Part shown: piece by piece, positions 28,040-37,785 of the stretch
How positions within the stretch are numbered: the first letter of the stretch is position 1
How the letters are laid out: each line of letters starts with the position of its first letter
Assembly (NCBI RefSeq): GCF_008329985.2
Contig: NZ_CP038437.2
Location: 1,922,001-1,986,000 of the forward strand
Direction of reading: 5' to 3'
Length of the DNA: 64,000 nt
Source: Halomonas binhaiensis
GTDB taxonomy: Bacteria > Pseudomonadota > Gammaproteobacteria > Pseudomonadales > Halomonadaceae
The notes under the pieces: generated by a model
What the model was told of the DNA's origin: nothing
What the model saw: only the letters and a program-made list of their open reading frames with translations
Databases searched by the model: none
Position numbers and translations under genes: made by a program

Positions 28040-28684
28040 ATGAGCATTATTCGATTGATGATTGTTGACGATCACCCCCTGTTCCGCCGCGGCGTGCGCC
28101 AGCTTGTCGACATGGATCCTGACTTGATCGTGGTGGCGGAGGCATCGGATGGTATCGAAGCCGTGAACAAGGCCGTAGAGCTGTCTCCCAACCTGGTTCT
28201 GCTTGATCTCAATATGCATCCTATGGATGGCATTGAAGTGCTGCGGCGTATGCGTGATGCCAAGGTCGATAGCCGTATTGTCATGCTCACCGTATCGGAT
28301 GCTGATGAAGATGTGGTGCGTGCTTTGCGCGAAGGAGCGGATGGTTACCTGCTCAAGGATATGGAGCCGGAGGAAGTGCTACGCCAGATACGAGAAGCTG
28401 CTCAGGGCCAGGTCGTGATGGGCCCCAAGATGGCTTCCTTGCTTGCCAGCGTTGTGAAGGGAGAGCTGCCGGTGACAGGGGACGAGGTGTTGTCCTGCCT
28501 TACCGCCAGGGAACGTGACATTCTGCGTATTCTGGCGCGTGGTCTGTCGAACAAGATGATTGCCCGGGAGCTGGATATTTCCGAGGGAACGGTCAAGGTT
28601 CACGTCAAGCATCTATTCAAGAAGCTTGATCTGCGCTCGCGAGTGGAAGCGGCGGTATGGGCGAGCAAGCATGGGTTGGGGTGA
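28040..28684 (+). CDS. narL: Nitrate/nitrite response regulator
   Basis: The 214-residue regulator has an N-terminal receiver domain with Asp56 in LVLLDLNMHPMDG as phosphorylation site. Its C-terminal LuxR-type helix-turn-helix is LTARERDILRILARGLSNK and IAREL. It should be phosphorylated by NarX and regulate narK and narG. The ATG at 28040 starts the receiver domain at once; a longer frame from 27908 overlaps narX and has no domain content. Confidence 0.94.
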   Translation: MSIIRLMIVDDHPLFRRGVRQLVDMDPDLIVVAEASDGIEAVNKAVELSPNLVLLDLNMHPMDGIEVLRRMRDAKVDSRIVMLTVSDADEDVVRALREGADGYLLKDMEPEEVLRQIREAAQGQVVMGPKMASLLASVVKGELPVTGDEVLSCLTARERDILRILARGLSNKMIARELDISEGTVKVHVKHLFKKLDLRSRVEAAVWASKHGLG

Positions 28685-28723
28685 GCGAGCGGCAATCCGC
28701 TCGAGCTGTAAGTCACCAGCTAT

Positions 28724-28797
28724 AAGCTGTAAGTAACAGAAAACCCCGAAACCATGAGGTCTCGGGGTTTGATCTGCTTACAGCTTACAGCTTACAG
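28724..28797. terminator. Two-way terminator with repeats between narL and phhC
   Basis: A 13-bp stem with one wobble (28741-28753 with 28758-28770) and an ATGA loop lies between convergent genes. Outside it, AAGCTGTAAG (28724-28733) can pair with CTTACAGCTT (28777-28786), extending the structure. The right arm is part of a 7-bp tandem repeat, CTTACAG three times (28777-28797), that runs up to the phhC stop codon. Confidence 0.8.
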
Positions 28798-28798
28798 C

Positions 28799-29995
28799 TT
28801 AGGCCTTGCCGTTGACGGTCGCGACAGCCTTGGCAATGTAAGCCAGGTTCTCATCAGAGAAGCCTGCCACATTGGCACGACCAGAACGTACCATGTAGAT
28901 ACCGAACTCATCACGTAGACGGTCGACCTGCTCCGGGGTCAGCCCGGTGTAGGAGAACATCCCGCGCTGTTCGGCCACGTGGGCATACTTCTCGTCGAGG
29001 CCGTAAGGCTTGAGTGCTTCGACGAAGTTGCGACGCAGAGTGTTGATGCGGTCGCGCATTTCGGTCAGCTCTTCGCGCCATGCTGCGGTCAGTTCTTCTG
29101 AATGCAGGATCTCGCTGACGATGGAACCGCCGTGGGCCGGTGGGTTGGAGTAGTTCTCGCGAGCAACGATGGCAATCTGCGAACGTACGTTCTGCATCTC
29201 TTCGTTGTCCTTGGCGACAACGATCAGTGCACCAGTACGCTCATTGTAGATGCCGAAGTTCTTGGAACAGGAGCTGGTGACCAGCACATCGTCGAGATTT
29301 TCGGCCAGCAGGCGCACTGCATAGGCATCCTCGTCGAGACCCTCGGCAAAGCCCTGATAGGCAAAGTCGACCAGCGGCAGCAGGTTGCGCTCCTGCAGAA
29401 CCTTGAGCACTTCTTGCCACTGCTGTTGGTTGAGGTCGAAGCCGGTCGGGTTGTGGCAGCATGCGTGCAGTACGACCACATCGCCTTCAGGAATCTTCTT
29501 GAGTGCGCTCAGCATGCCATCGAAGTCGAGACGATTGTCGGCGTCGACATAGGGGTACTTGTTCAGCTTGATGCCAGCAGCGGTGAAGATGCCATGGTGG
29601 TTGGGCCAGGTCGGATCGCTGACCCAGATGCCCTTGCCAGGCAACTGGTGGGCAATGAAGTCGGCGGCCAGGCGCAATGCACCGGTGCCACCCGGAGATT
29701 GGGTGGCACTTGCACGACCCGCTTCGATGACCGGAGAACCGGCACCCAGCACCATCGGCAGCACCACGTCGCCGTAGGATGCGGCGCCGTGTGAACCAAT
29801 GTAGGTCTTGGTGGTTTCGTTCTTGAGCAGCCGGGCTTCCGCTTCCTTGACCGCGCGCATCACTGGAGTGGTGCCTTTGGCATCGCGGTAGACACCTACA
29901 CCAAGATCGACCTTCTGGGGATTGGTGTCCTTGTTGAAGGCGTCAATGAGACCGAGGATGGCGTCCCCGGGAACCCGCTCAATATGCTCGAACAT
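28799..29995 (-). CDS. phhC: Aromatic amino acid aminotransferase
   Basis: This class I PLP aminotransferase is expected to convert tyrosine to 4-hydroxyphenylpyruvate. Lys245 in SSCSKNFGIYNERTGAL is the PLP lysine. CCHNPTGFDLNQQQW and the C-terminal RVNVAG-like SGRANVAGFS carry substrate contacts. By sequence it belongs to the AspC/TyrB group, and specificity cannot be read by eye. The place directly after phhB (no bases between) and the nearby hpd argue for the aromatic role, as in Pseudomonas phhABC. The 398 residues are the normal size. Confidence 0.9.
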   Translation of the reverse strand: MFEHIERVPGDAILGLIDAFNKDTNPQKVDLGVGVYRDAKGTTPVMRAVKEAEARLLKNETTKTYIGSHGAASYGDVVLPMVLGAGSPVIEAGRASATQSPGGTGALRLAADFIAHQLPGKGIWVSDPTWPNHHGIFTAAGIKLNKYPYVDADNRLDFDGMLSALKKIPEGDVVVLHACCHNPTGFDLNQQQWQEVLKVLQERNLLPLVDFAYQGFAEGLDEDAYAVRLLAENLDDVLVTSSCSKNFGIYNERTGALIVVAKDNEEMQNVRSQIAIVARENYSNPPAHGGSIVSEILHSEELTAAWREELTEMRDRINTLRRNFVEALKPYGLDEKYAHVAEQRGMFSYTGLTPEQVDRLRDEFGIYMVRSGRANVAGFSDENLAYIAKAVATVNGKA

Positions 29996-30334
29996 TTACT
30001 TCGCTACCTCGTCGGTTCTGGCTGCCAGAATGAAGTCATTCTTGTGCAGGCCCTTCATCTCATGAGACCACCAAGTAACGGTCACCTTGCCCCATTCGGT
30101 CAGCAGGGCAGGATGATGACCGGCTTCCTCGGCGATAGCGCCAACCTTGTTGGTGAATTCCAGGGCCTGACGGAAGTTGCGGAACTTGAAGCTCCGCTCC
30201 AGTTGCATGATGCCATCGCGCTCGACGATCTGCCACTCAGGGATTTGTACTTTGTAGTCTTCAATTTCACTCTGAGTGACGTGGGGAGCGTCCCAGCTGC
30301 AGGCTTCGCACTGTTGTTCGGTGAGTTGGCTCAT
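29996..30334 (-). CDS. phhB: Pterin-4a-carbinolamine dehydratase
   Basis: PhhB regenerates the pterin cofactor of phenylalanine hydroxylase by dehydrating the 4a-carbinolamine. The 112-residue protein contains the active-site segment [20 protein letters not shown] and a C-terminal [15 protein letters not shown]. The start at 30334 ([12 protein letters not shown]) has GGAG 6 bases upstream; a longer frame to 30415 runs into the end of phhA and is rejected. It lies between phhA (77 bases upstream) and phhC (no gap). Confidence 0.95.
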   Translation of the reverse strand: MSQLTEQQCEACSWDAPHVTQSEIEDYKVQIPEWQIVERDGIMQLERSFKFRNFRQALEFTNKVGAIAEEAGHHPALLTEWGKVTVTWWSHEMKGLHKNDFILAARTDEVAK

Positions 30335-30411
30335 GTCGACTCCGTATGACGGGTGTTCAGAAGGAATAACTGATTTGCACTTGAAATGTGGCACAGACTG
30401 AGTGCCGGAGT

Positions 30412-31296
30412 TCAATGCGTTCCGGTCTTGGGCGGAAAGCGAGGCTCGAACAGCCCCTTGTCACGCGCCTGTTCAACCAGCGCCATGATGTCGCACTGTG
30501 ACAGGTCGTGGAGGGTATCCAGACCGTCCAGCACGTAGTAGAGCGGCTGCAGGATATCGATACGATAGGGCGTGCGCAGTGCACTCACAGCATCAAAGGG
30601 CTCGTGTACAGGAGTATCGGACAGCGCATGTAGAGTTTCCTTGGGTGAGGAGATGATACCGCCACCGTAGATGCGTCGGCCCTGAGGGGTATCGACCAGG
30701 CCAAACTCCACTGTCATCCAGTACAGGCGCGCCAGATAGACGCGATCCTTGGGCTCGGCATTGAGACCCAGGCGCCCATAGGTAGCAGTGAACTCGGCGA
30801 ACGCGGGGTTGGTCAGCATTGGGCAATGGCCGAAGATTTCATGAAAGATATCCGGCTCTTTCAGGTAATCGAGTTCTTCCGGTGAACGAATGAAGGTGGC
30901 GACCGGGAAACGACGATTGGCCAACAGCTCGAAGAAGGTATCGAAGGGAATCAGTGCCGGTACCTGTGCTGTCTGCCAGCCTGTTGCCTCAAGCAGGACC
31001 TTGTCCACGTCTGCCAGTTGCGGGATATGGTCGTTAGGCAAGGCCAGGTGCTCCAGGCCATCAAGGTATTCCTGGCACACCCGCCCCTGGACCAGCGACA
31101 GCTGGCGCTCCATCAGCGTTTGCCAAGTGGCATTCTCTACCTGGCTCCAGTGAATGATGCCGTGTTCATCCGGCAGGCGAGCCTGGTAGTGGGTGCCCTT
31201 GGATGCGACCTTCCCGTTGCTCGCGGGTTTGGTCGTGGAGCCATGTTGGCTGTGGTCGGAGCCACTGTGTGCATGGACTTCTGGTGCTGTACTCAT
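30412..31296 (-). CDS. phhA: Phenylalanine-4-hydroxylase
   Basis: PhhA is a pterin- and iron-dependent monooxygenase that converts phenylalanine to tyrosine. The iron ligands are the histidines of [20 protein letters not shown] and a downstream glutamate in the [12 protein letters not shown] segment. The start at 31296 has GGGGAG 5 bases before it, giving 294 residues. The first 40 or so residues are an extra His- and Ser-rich leader ([13 protein letters not shown]) before the usual catalytic domain beginning near [10 protein letters not shown]. It is the first gene of phhABC and diverges from phhR. Confidence 0.96.
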   Translation of the reverse strand: MSTAPEVHAHSGSDHSQHGSTTKPASNGKVASKGTHYQARLPDEHGIIHWSQVENATWQTLMERQLSLVQGRVCQEYLDGLEHLALPNDHIPQLADVDKVLLEATGWQTAQVPALIPFDTFFELLANRRFPVATFIRSPEELDYLKEPDIFHEIFGHCPMLTNPAFAEFTATYGRLGLNAEPKDRVYLARLYWMTVEFGLVDTPQGRRIYGGGIISSPKETLHALSDTPVHEPFDAVSALRTPYRIDILQPLYYVLDGLDTLHDLSQCDIMALVEQARDKGLFEPRFPPKTGTH

Positions 31297-31452
31297 GCTT
31301 TCTCCCCGTAGCAATACGGTGGCGTATCTTTAGACCGCCCGTTATTGAAATTGTTGAGGTTGCTTGAAAGAGGGATGTCCGAAGTCTAAGGCGCTTGAGG
31401 TCAACCTGAAGGGGGATATCGGGGACGAGAAGGAAGCGTCGGCAGCATCAAG

Positions 31453-31470
31453 CGTAAAGATTGCCTTACA
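31453..31470. promoter_or_regulatory. TyrR/PhhR box 1
   Basis: CGTAAA-GATTGC-CTTACA matches the TyrR consensus TGTAAA-N6-TTTACA at ten of twelve bases and is nearly symmetric. It lies about 160 bases upstream of the phhA ATG, suitable for PhhR control of phhABC. Confidence 0.65.
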
Positions 31471-31547
31471 CTGGTGTCTGCCAAGGCCCCGATTTTGTGG
31501 AAAGGTGTGATGAACCGGCGAGACGCAAGGACGTTGGCCGCGTATGC

Positions 31548-31565
31548 TGTAACGTAAAGTTGACA
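31548..31565. promoter_or_regulatory. TyrR/PhhR box 2
   Basis: TGTAAC-GTAAAG-TTGACA matches TGTAAA-N6-TTTACA at ten of twelve bases. It lies 75 bases upstream of the phhR ATG and overlaps a TTGACA, which suggests autorepression of phhR. Confidence 0.6.
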
Positions 31566-31639
31566 GTCCAGTCAGCCCATCGTGACAACAGATTGGTTGT
31601 CCTGAGGCTGGTCTATGGTTGGTCCAAGAGAGATGAGCA

Positions 31640-33199
31640 ATGCGTCTGAGATTTCACTGCCAGAACCGTATCGGCATCTTGCGCGATATTGTTGCCCACT
31701 TTGCCGATTATGGCCTCAATGTGGCGCGGGGGGAGGTTGGCGGTGAGCATGGCAATGCCATCTACCTCCATGTTCCTAACTTGCTGAACGCCCAACTGGC
31801 TACCCTCAAGCCTGAGCTGGAACAGGTGCCAGGGGTGTTCGGTGTCCGCCGTGTCAGCCTGATGCCCAGTGAGCGCCGCCATCTGGAATTGGATGCTCTA
31901 CTGTCATCCCTGACCGATCCGGTCATGTCGATCGACATGGAGGGCCACCTGGTGGCGGCAAACCGGGCAGCCAGCCAACTGCTTGGCGTGCGTATCGATG
32001 AGGTACCAGGGCTGTCGCTGGACCGTTACCTGCCGGACCTGGATTTGCCGGAACTGATTCGGCGCAGCAATGCCCGGGTCAATGGCCTGCGTATCCATCT
32101 GCGTGATGCCACTTTCCTGGCCGATATCGCCCCCCTGCATCGGGAACATCACGATGATGTCGCCTCTCTCGCCGGGGCTGTGGTCACACTGCATAGCGTC
32201 GATCGTATCGGGGAACGTATCTATCAGGTCCAGCGTCAGGAGTTCCGCGGCTTCGAGGCGATGTTCTCGGCCAGCCCCAGGCTGGCTGCACTGATCAACG
32301 AGGCCCGGCGCATGGCGCCACTGGATGCGCCATTGCTGATCTTTGGCGAGACAGGAACCGGCAAGGAGGTCCTGGCCCGAGCCTGCCACCTGGCCAGCCG
32401 ACGGGGGCAGGCACCGTTCATGGCACTCAACTGCGCGGGCCTGCCCGAATCCATGGCGGAAACTGAACTGTTTGGCTATGCCCCTGGTGCTTTTGACGGG
32501 GCCCGCCCTGAAGGCAAGCTCGGGCTGCTGGAACTGACGGCCGGTGGCACCATCTTTCTCGATGAAGTCGGCGAGATGAGCCCGCGGCTGCAGGCCAAGT
32601 TACTGCGCTTCCTGCAGGATGGCGGCTTTCGCCGGGTAGGCAGTGATGAGGAAACCTATCTGGATGTGCGCGTGATCTGCGCGACCCAGCAGGATTTGCT
32701 CGCCTTGTGCCAGTCAGGGTTGTTTCGCCAGGACCTTTATCATCGCCTCAATGTGCTGTCCCTGAACGTGCCTCCATTGCGCGATTGTCTTGATGGTATC
32801 GAGCCCATGGCCCGGCATTTTCTCGATCGTGCTTCTCGCCAGATCGGTTGCCCATTGCCCAGCCTGTCTCCTGCCGCGTTGGCACGCATGATGACATACC
32901 ACTGGCCAGGCAATGTGCGGCAATTGGAAAATGTTCTGTTTCAGGCGGCCTCTCTGTGCGAAGCCGGTGTCATCGAACCTTCGCATCTGCGCCTGCCTGA
33001 TTCCGGTGTGGCACCCGGCCTGGATGGAATCGATCTGGATGGTTCTCTCGGCGATATCCTGGCTGAAGTGGAACGGCGCGTGTTGTCTGCGCTTTATCCC
33101 GAGCATCCCTCCAGTCGTCAGTTGGCCAAGCGGCTCGGGGTTTCCCATACCACCATCGCCAACAAGCTCAATCGTCATGGCATCGGTCAAGAGCGCTAG
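31640..33199 (+). CDS. phhR: TyrR-family regulator of aromatic catabolism
   Basis: The 519-residue regulator has an N-terminal ACT domain (MRLRFHCQNRIGILRDIV), a PAS domain from about residue 80, and a sigma-54-activator-type AAA+ domain from about 205. A short Fis-like helix-turn-helix ends it (SRQLAKRLGVSHTTIANKLN). The Walker A is GETGTGKE near 236, and FLDEVGEMSPR is the Walker B region. The GAFTGA loop that contacts sigma-54 reads GAFDGA at about 283-288, a change seen in TyrR-like proteins, so it may act on sigma-70 promoters. It diverges from phhABC, as in Pseudomonas. Confidence 0.93.
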   Translation: MRLRFHCQNRIGILRDIVAHFADYGLNVARGEVGGEHGNAIYLHVPNLLNAQLATLKPELEQVPGVFGVRRVSLMPSERRHLELDALLSSLTDPVMSIDMEGHLVAANRAASQLLGVRIDEVPGLSLDRYLPDLDLPELIRRSNARVNGLRIHLRDATFLADIAPLHREHHDDVASLAGAVVTLHSVDRIGERIYQVQRQEFRGFEAMFSASPRLAALINEARRMAPLDAPLLIFGETGTGKEVLARACHLASRRGQAPFMALNCAGLPESMAETELFGYAPGAFDGARPEGKLGLLELTAGGTIFLDEVGEMSPRLQAKLLRFLQDGGFRRVGSDEETYLDVRVICATQQDLLALCQSGLFRQDLYHRLNVLSLNVPPLRDCLDGIEPMARHFLDRASRQIGCPLPSLSPAALARMMTYHWPGNVRQLENVLFQAASLCEAGVIEPSHLRLPDSGVAPGLDGIDLDGSLGDILAEVERRVLSALYPEHPSSRQLAKRLGVSHTTIANKLNRHGIGQER

Positions 33200-33231
33200 G
33201 GATTTCTCGTATGGCATGTCATGTACAAGAC

Positions 33232-35247
<2,016 letters not shown>

Positions 35248-35482
35248 GAAGCCTCCCAGGGGGCACTGGCGGAAGTGTTCGCGACCAAGGGTTGATGGGG
35301 CAGGGGCTGATGGAATGTTGCAGCCTACCGGGAAAGGCGGTCCGGTGCGAATGCCGGGCTCCCGGCGTTGTGCCTGACCGCTGGCATTGTTCAGGTCATG
35401 ACCCGCACGGCCGAGCTTGGCATAATGGCGATCATTTTGCGTGCTGTGGGGAAAGCATGGCGTTCGACCTTCAGGAATCATT

Positions 35483-36901
35483 ATGACTGCATGGAGCAAG
35501 CTGCTCGTTGCCACGACCCGCTTGATTGACCTGCACGACAGTGCCCACGAACCTGGCTCGCCCTTCGTCCAGGTCAGTCAGGAGAGTCGCCGTGGATTGC
35601 GCGACGGCTACTGGCTGGATCTTGGCTGTCTGCTGCTGGATTATCTGCTGGATGAGGACTTTGCCACCAATAGTGCCTTTGTGTCGCAGACTCGCTGTCT
35701 GGCCGCATTGCGTGAGTATTATCCAGCGCTTTGCCATGATGATCTGAGCTTTGTGATCAATCTGCTCGCGACTCCCAGTGAGCTTCATCTGCGGGACGAG
35801 GGAGAAGACATCGAGCGCGTACGACGCAGTACCAAGCGTACAGCGCTGGTGGAGAAGCAAGGGCAGACCGGGCAGGTGCGTCTGACGGCCAGTGGGCGCC
35901 AGGCCGTGACGCTGGCCAGTGCCGTAGAGGACCTGCTGTATTCCGAATATGATGCAGCCAAGGTGCTGGCGGCTTTGGCCAGGGATGACTTTGGCCGGGT
36001 ACCAGATATCACCAATCAGATTCTGCTGGCCATTCGCGGACTCACCCAGGAGCTGCGTCGGGTCCGGGAAAACCCCACCCGAGAGGGCAAGCTGTCGGTA
36101 CTGCTCGACAACGAACGCCATTATCACAATGCACTATCGAGCATTCAGCGCACCTTGCTGGATGCCCGGGCTCAACTGGCCAGCCCTGCGCTTGGCGAGC
36201 GTTTTGATGTCTGGTGCTCGAACCAGGACGACGAATGGGATCTGCGTGTGCTGTCCAGTGCCATCGGTCGAGTGCTGACAGCCATTGAAAACCTGTCGCG
36301 GCGCTTGTCCGAACTGATCGCGGATATTGCCGAAGGGCGGGTACAGTCCATGGGCGTAGTGGACTTCAGTGCGCTTGCGGCACAGATACTTCAGGCACCA
36401 CTTCCCGAAAGGCTGGCCGAGCCAGTGGTCAAGCGCATGATGCCGTTCTTTCAGGGGGTTTCCTTTCCTCGCGTCATGCCTTTGGTGCCATTGCTCGAGA
36501 CGCGTCGTGCCGAGTCCAGTCCAGTGGCTCTGGTATATGACGAGGCTGGTGATACGCACCTGGAAGAAACGCAGTTGGCGCGTTATCTCTCATCGCGGGG
36601 CACAGAACTGCGCCAGCGGGTTGCCCAGGCGCCATTGTCGCTGCCCGATGCATTGTCTGAAGGCTGGCATCTGTGCGAGCTGGGGGATTGTCTGCCGCAG
36701 CTGATCAACACCTTTGTCGATACTGGCCTGCTGTCCGAGTCCCTGGTCGTGGGCGTCGAATACAAGCCCTTTCGTCTCGTCCTGCCTGATGGAAGGGTAA
36801 TCGATGGCCCCGTGACGCCGACGCTACGTCTGGCGGCCGACGGCATTGTCCATCACGCTGCCGAAGAGGCTCTACCTCCCACCTCTGCCAAGGAAGTTTG
36901 A
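35483..36901 (+). CDS. Kleisin-like (MksF/JetA-type) subunit
   Basis: The 472-residue protein has no catalytic motif that I recognise. It begins with a helical, winged-helix-like region (residues 1-140) and has a long helical middle with coiled-coil character (about 150-300). The C-terminal end is a mixed domain with beta-rich VEYKPFRLVLPDGRVIDGP. Size, order and a 2-base gap to the next gene fit the kleisin of an MksBEF/Wadjet (JetABC) condensin, which bridges the SMC heads. The start at 35483 has AGGA 6 bases upstream. A CATAAT box lies at 35421. Assignment rests mainly on operon architecture and was not searched. Confidence 0.7.
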   Translation: MTAWSKLLVATTRLIDLHDSAHEPGSPFVQVSQESRRGLRDGYWLDLGCLLLDYLLDEDFATNSAFVSQTRCLAALREYYPALCHDDLSFVINLLATPSELHLRDEGEDIERVRRSTKRTALVEKQGQTGQVRLTASGRQAVTLASAVEDLLYSEYDAAKVLAALARDDFGRVPDITNQILLAIRGLTQELRRVRENPTREGKLSVLLDNERHYHNALSSIQRTLLDARAQLASPALGERFDVWCSNQDDEWDLRVLSSAIGRVLTAIENLSRRLSELIADIAEGRVQSMGVVDFSALAAQILQAPLPERLAEPVVKRMMPFFQGVSFPRVMPLVPLLETRRAESSPVALVYDEAGDTHLEETQLARYLSSRGTELRQRVAQAPLSLPDALSEGWHLCELGDCLPQLINTFVDTGLLSESLVVGVEYKPFRLVLPDGRVIDGPVTPTLRLAADGIVHHAAEEALPPTSAKEV

Positions 36902-36903
36902 TC

Positions 36904-37785
36904 ATGAACATGACGGAAATGGGCGAGGTGGTCGCCTACCTGCTGCGTTATCGTGCTGTTGAACGCCTGCCGTCAGGAGGGCGCAAGCGCCGGGCGGCGA
37001 GGGACGGTCAGCTGTCGGAGCGTGATGTCTGCGCTCTGATTGATGATGCCAGTGACCTCGAACGTGAGAACCTGAGGGATTTTCTTGCCGGGCAGGGCTT
37101 GAGGCTGAAGGTATTCGAATCCGGCGATTATCCAGGGATTGCGCCGGGGTCTCGCTACTATGCCCTGTTGCCAGATCCGGACATGGACCAGCCACCGCTG
37201 TATACCCGTGAACCGGTATTCGATGCATTGCGCCTGCGCCAGGAAAGCCGTGCTGAGCTGGCGACGTGGTATCTGCAACTATGGCTGTTGATGCACACCC
37301 TGATGTACACCCGCTATAACCGAGCGCTGTCTGACGTCAGCCGCTATCAGGAAGCCACTTTCAGTGGCGCGGAGCTGCTCGACCTGCTGCGTGACCAGGT
37401 CGAGACATTACGAAGCCTGGGCGATGGTGCCAATGAGGTCCAGCGTAGTCTGCTGGATGAGCGGGGCGAGGACCTCAGCCGGCGAGTGAGGGCCTTCATT
37501 GACCTGCATGTGAGAGCGGGATTTCTGGAGAGCCTGCGGGATGATGACCCGTTGGCCGGAGATGTCTGGCAGCAGACATTGCTGGGGGCGTTGGAGAGCG
37601 AACAGGTTGGCGTGCATCAGTTGGAGCACTTGCAGGCATTGGCGGATGGACGGTCCGTCGATGGCCATGTTGCGGGCCGGGAAGACATGGTCGCGGATGA
37701 TGTGGGCCAGGGCGGTATGGATCAGGATGATATGGACCAGGGCACTGGCGGTCAGCGGGTGGTGAGCCAGGAGGTGACGCAATGA
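36904..37785 (+). CDS. KITE-like (MksE/JetB-type) subunit
   Basis: The 293-residue protein looks like two small winged-helix units separated by helices (MTEMGEVVAYLLRYRAVERL, then DLERENLRDFLAGQGLRLKV and ATWYLQLWLLMHTLMYTRYN). This fits MksE/JetB proteins, which bind the kleisin. The last 50 or so residues are an acidic Gly/Gln/Asp-rich tail with short imperfect repeats, probably disordered. The start at 36904 has AAGGAAG 7 bases upstream. Its stop overlaps the ATG of the next gene (ATGA), which implies stoichiometric coupling. The family was not verified by search. Confidence 0.68.
   Translation: MNMTEMGEVVAYLLRYRAVERLPSGGRKRRAARDGQLSERDVCALIDDASDLERENLRDFLAGQGLRLKVFESGDYPGIAPGSRYYALLPDPDMDQPPLYTREPVFDALRLRQESRAELATWYLQLWLLMHTLMYTRYNRALSDVSRYQEATFSGAELLDLLRDQVETLRSLGDGANEVQRSLLDERGEDLSRRVRAFIDLHVRAGFLESLRDDDPLAGDVWQQTLLGALESEQVGVHQLEHLQALADGRSVDGHVAGREDMVADDVGQGGMDQDDMDQGTGGQRVVSQEVTQ

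Larger units (their letters stand above)
31297..31639. other. Divergent control region of phhA and phhR
   Basis: The spacer holds two 18-base TyrR/PhhR-type boxes, given separately. A TTGACA at 31560-31565 forms the right arm of the second box and could also be a -35 element for phhR. I found no convincing sigma-54 motif for phhA. Confidence 0.6.
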
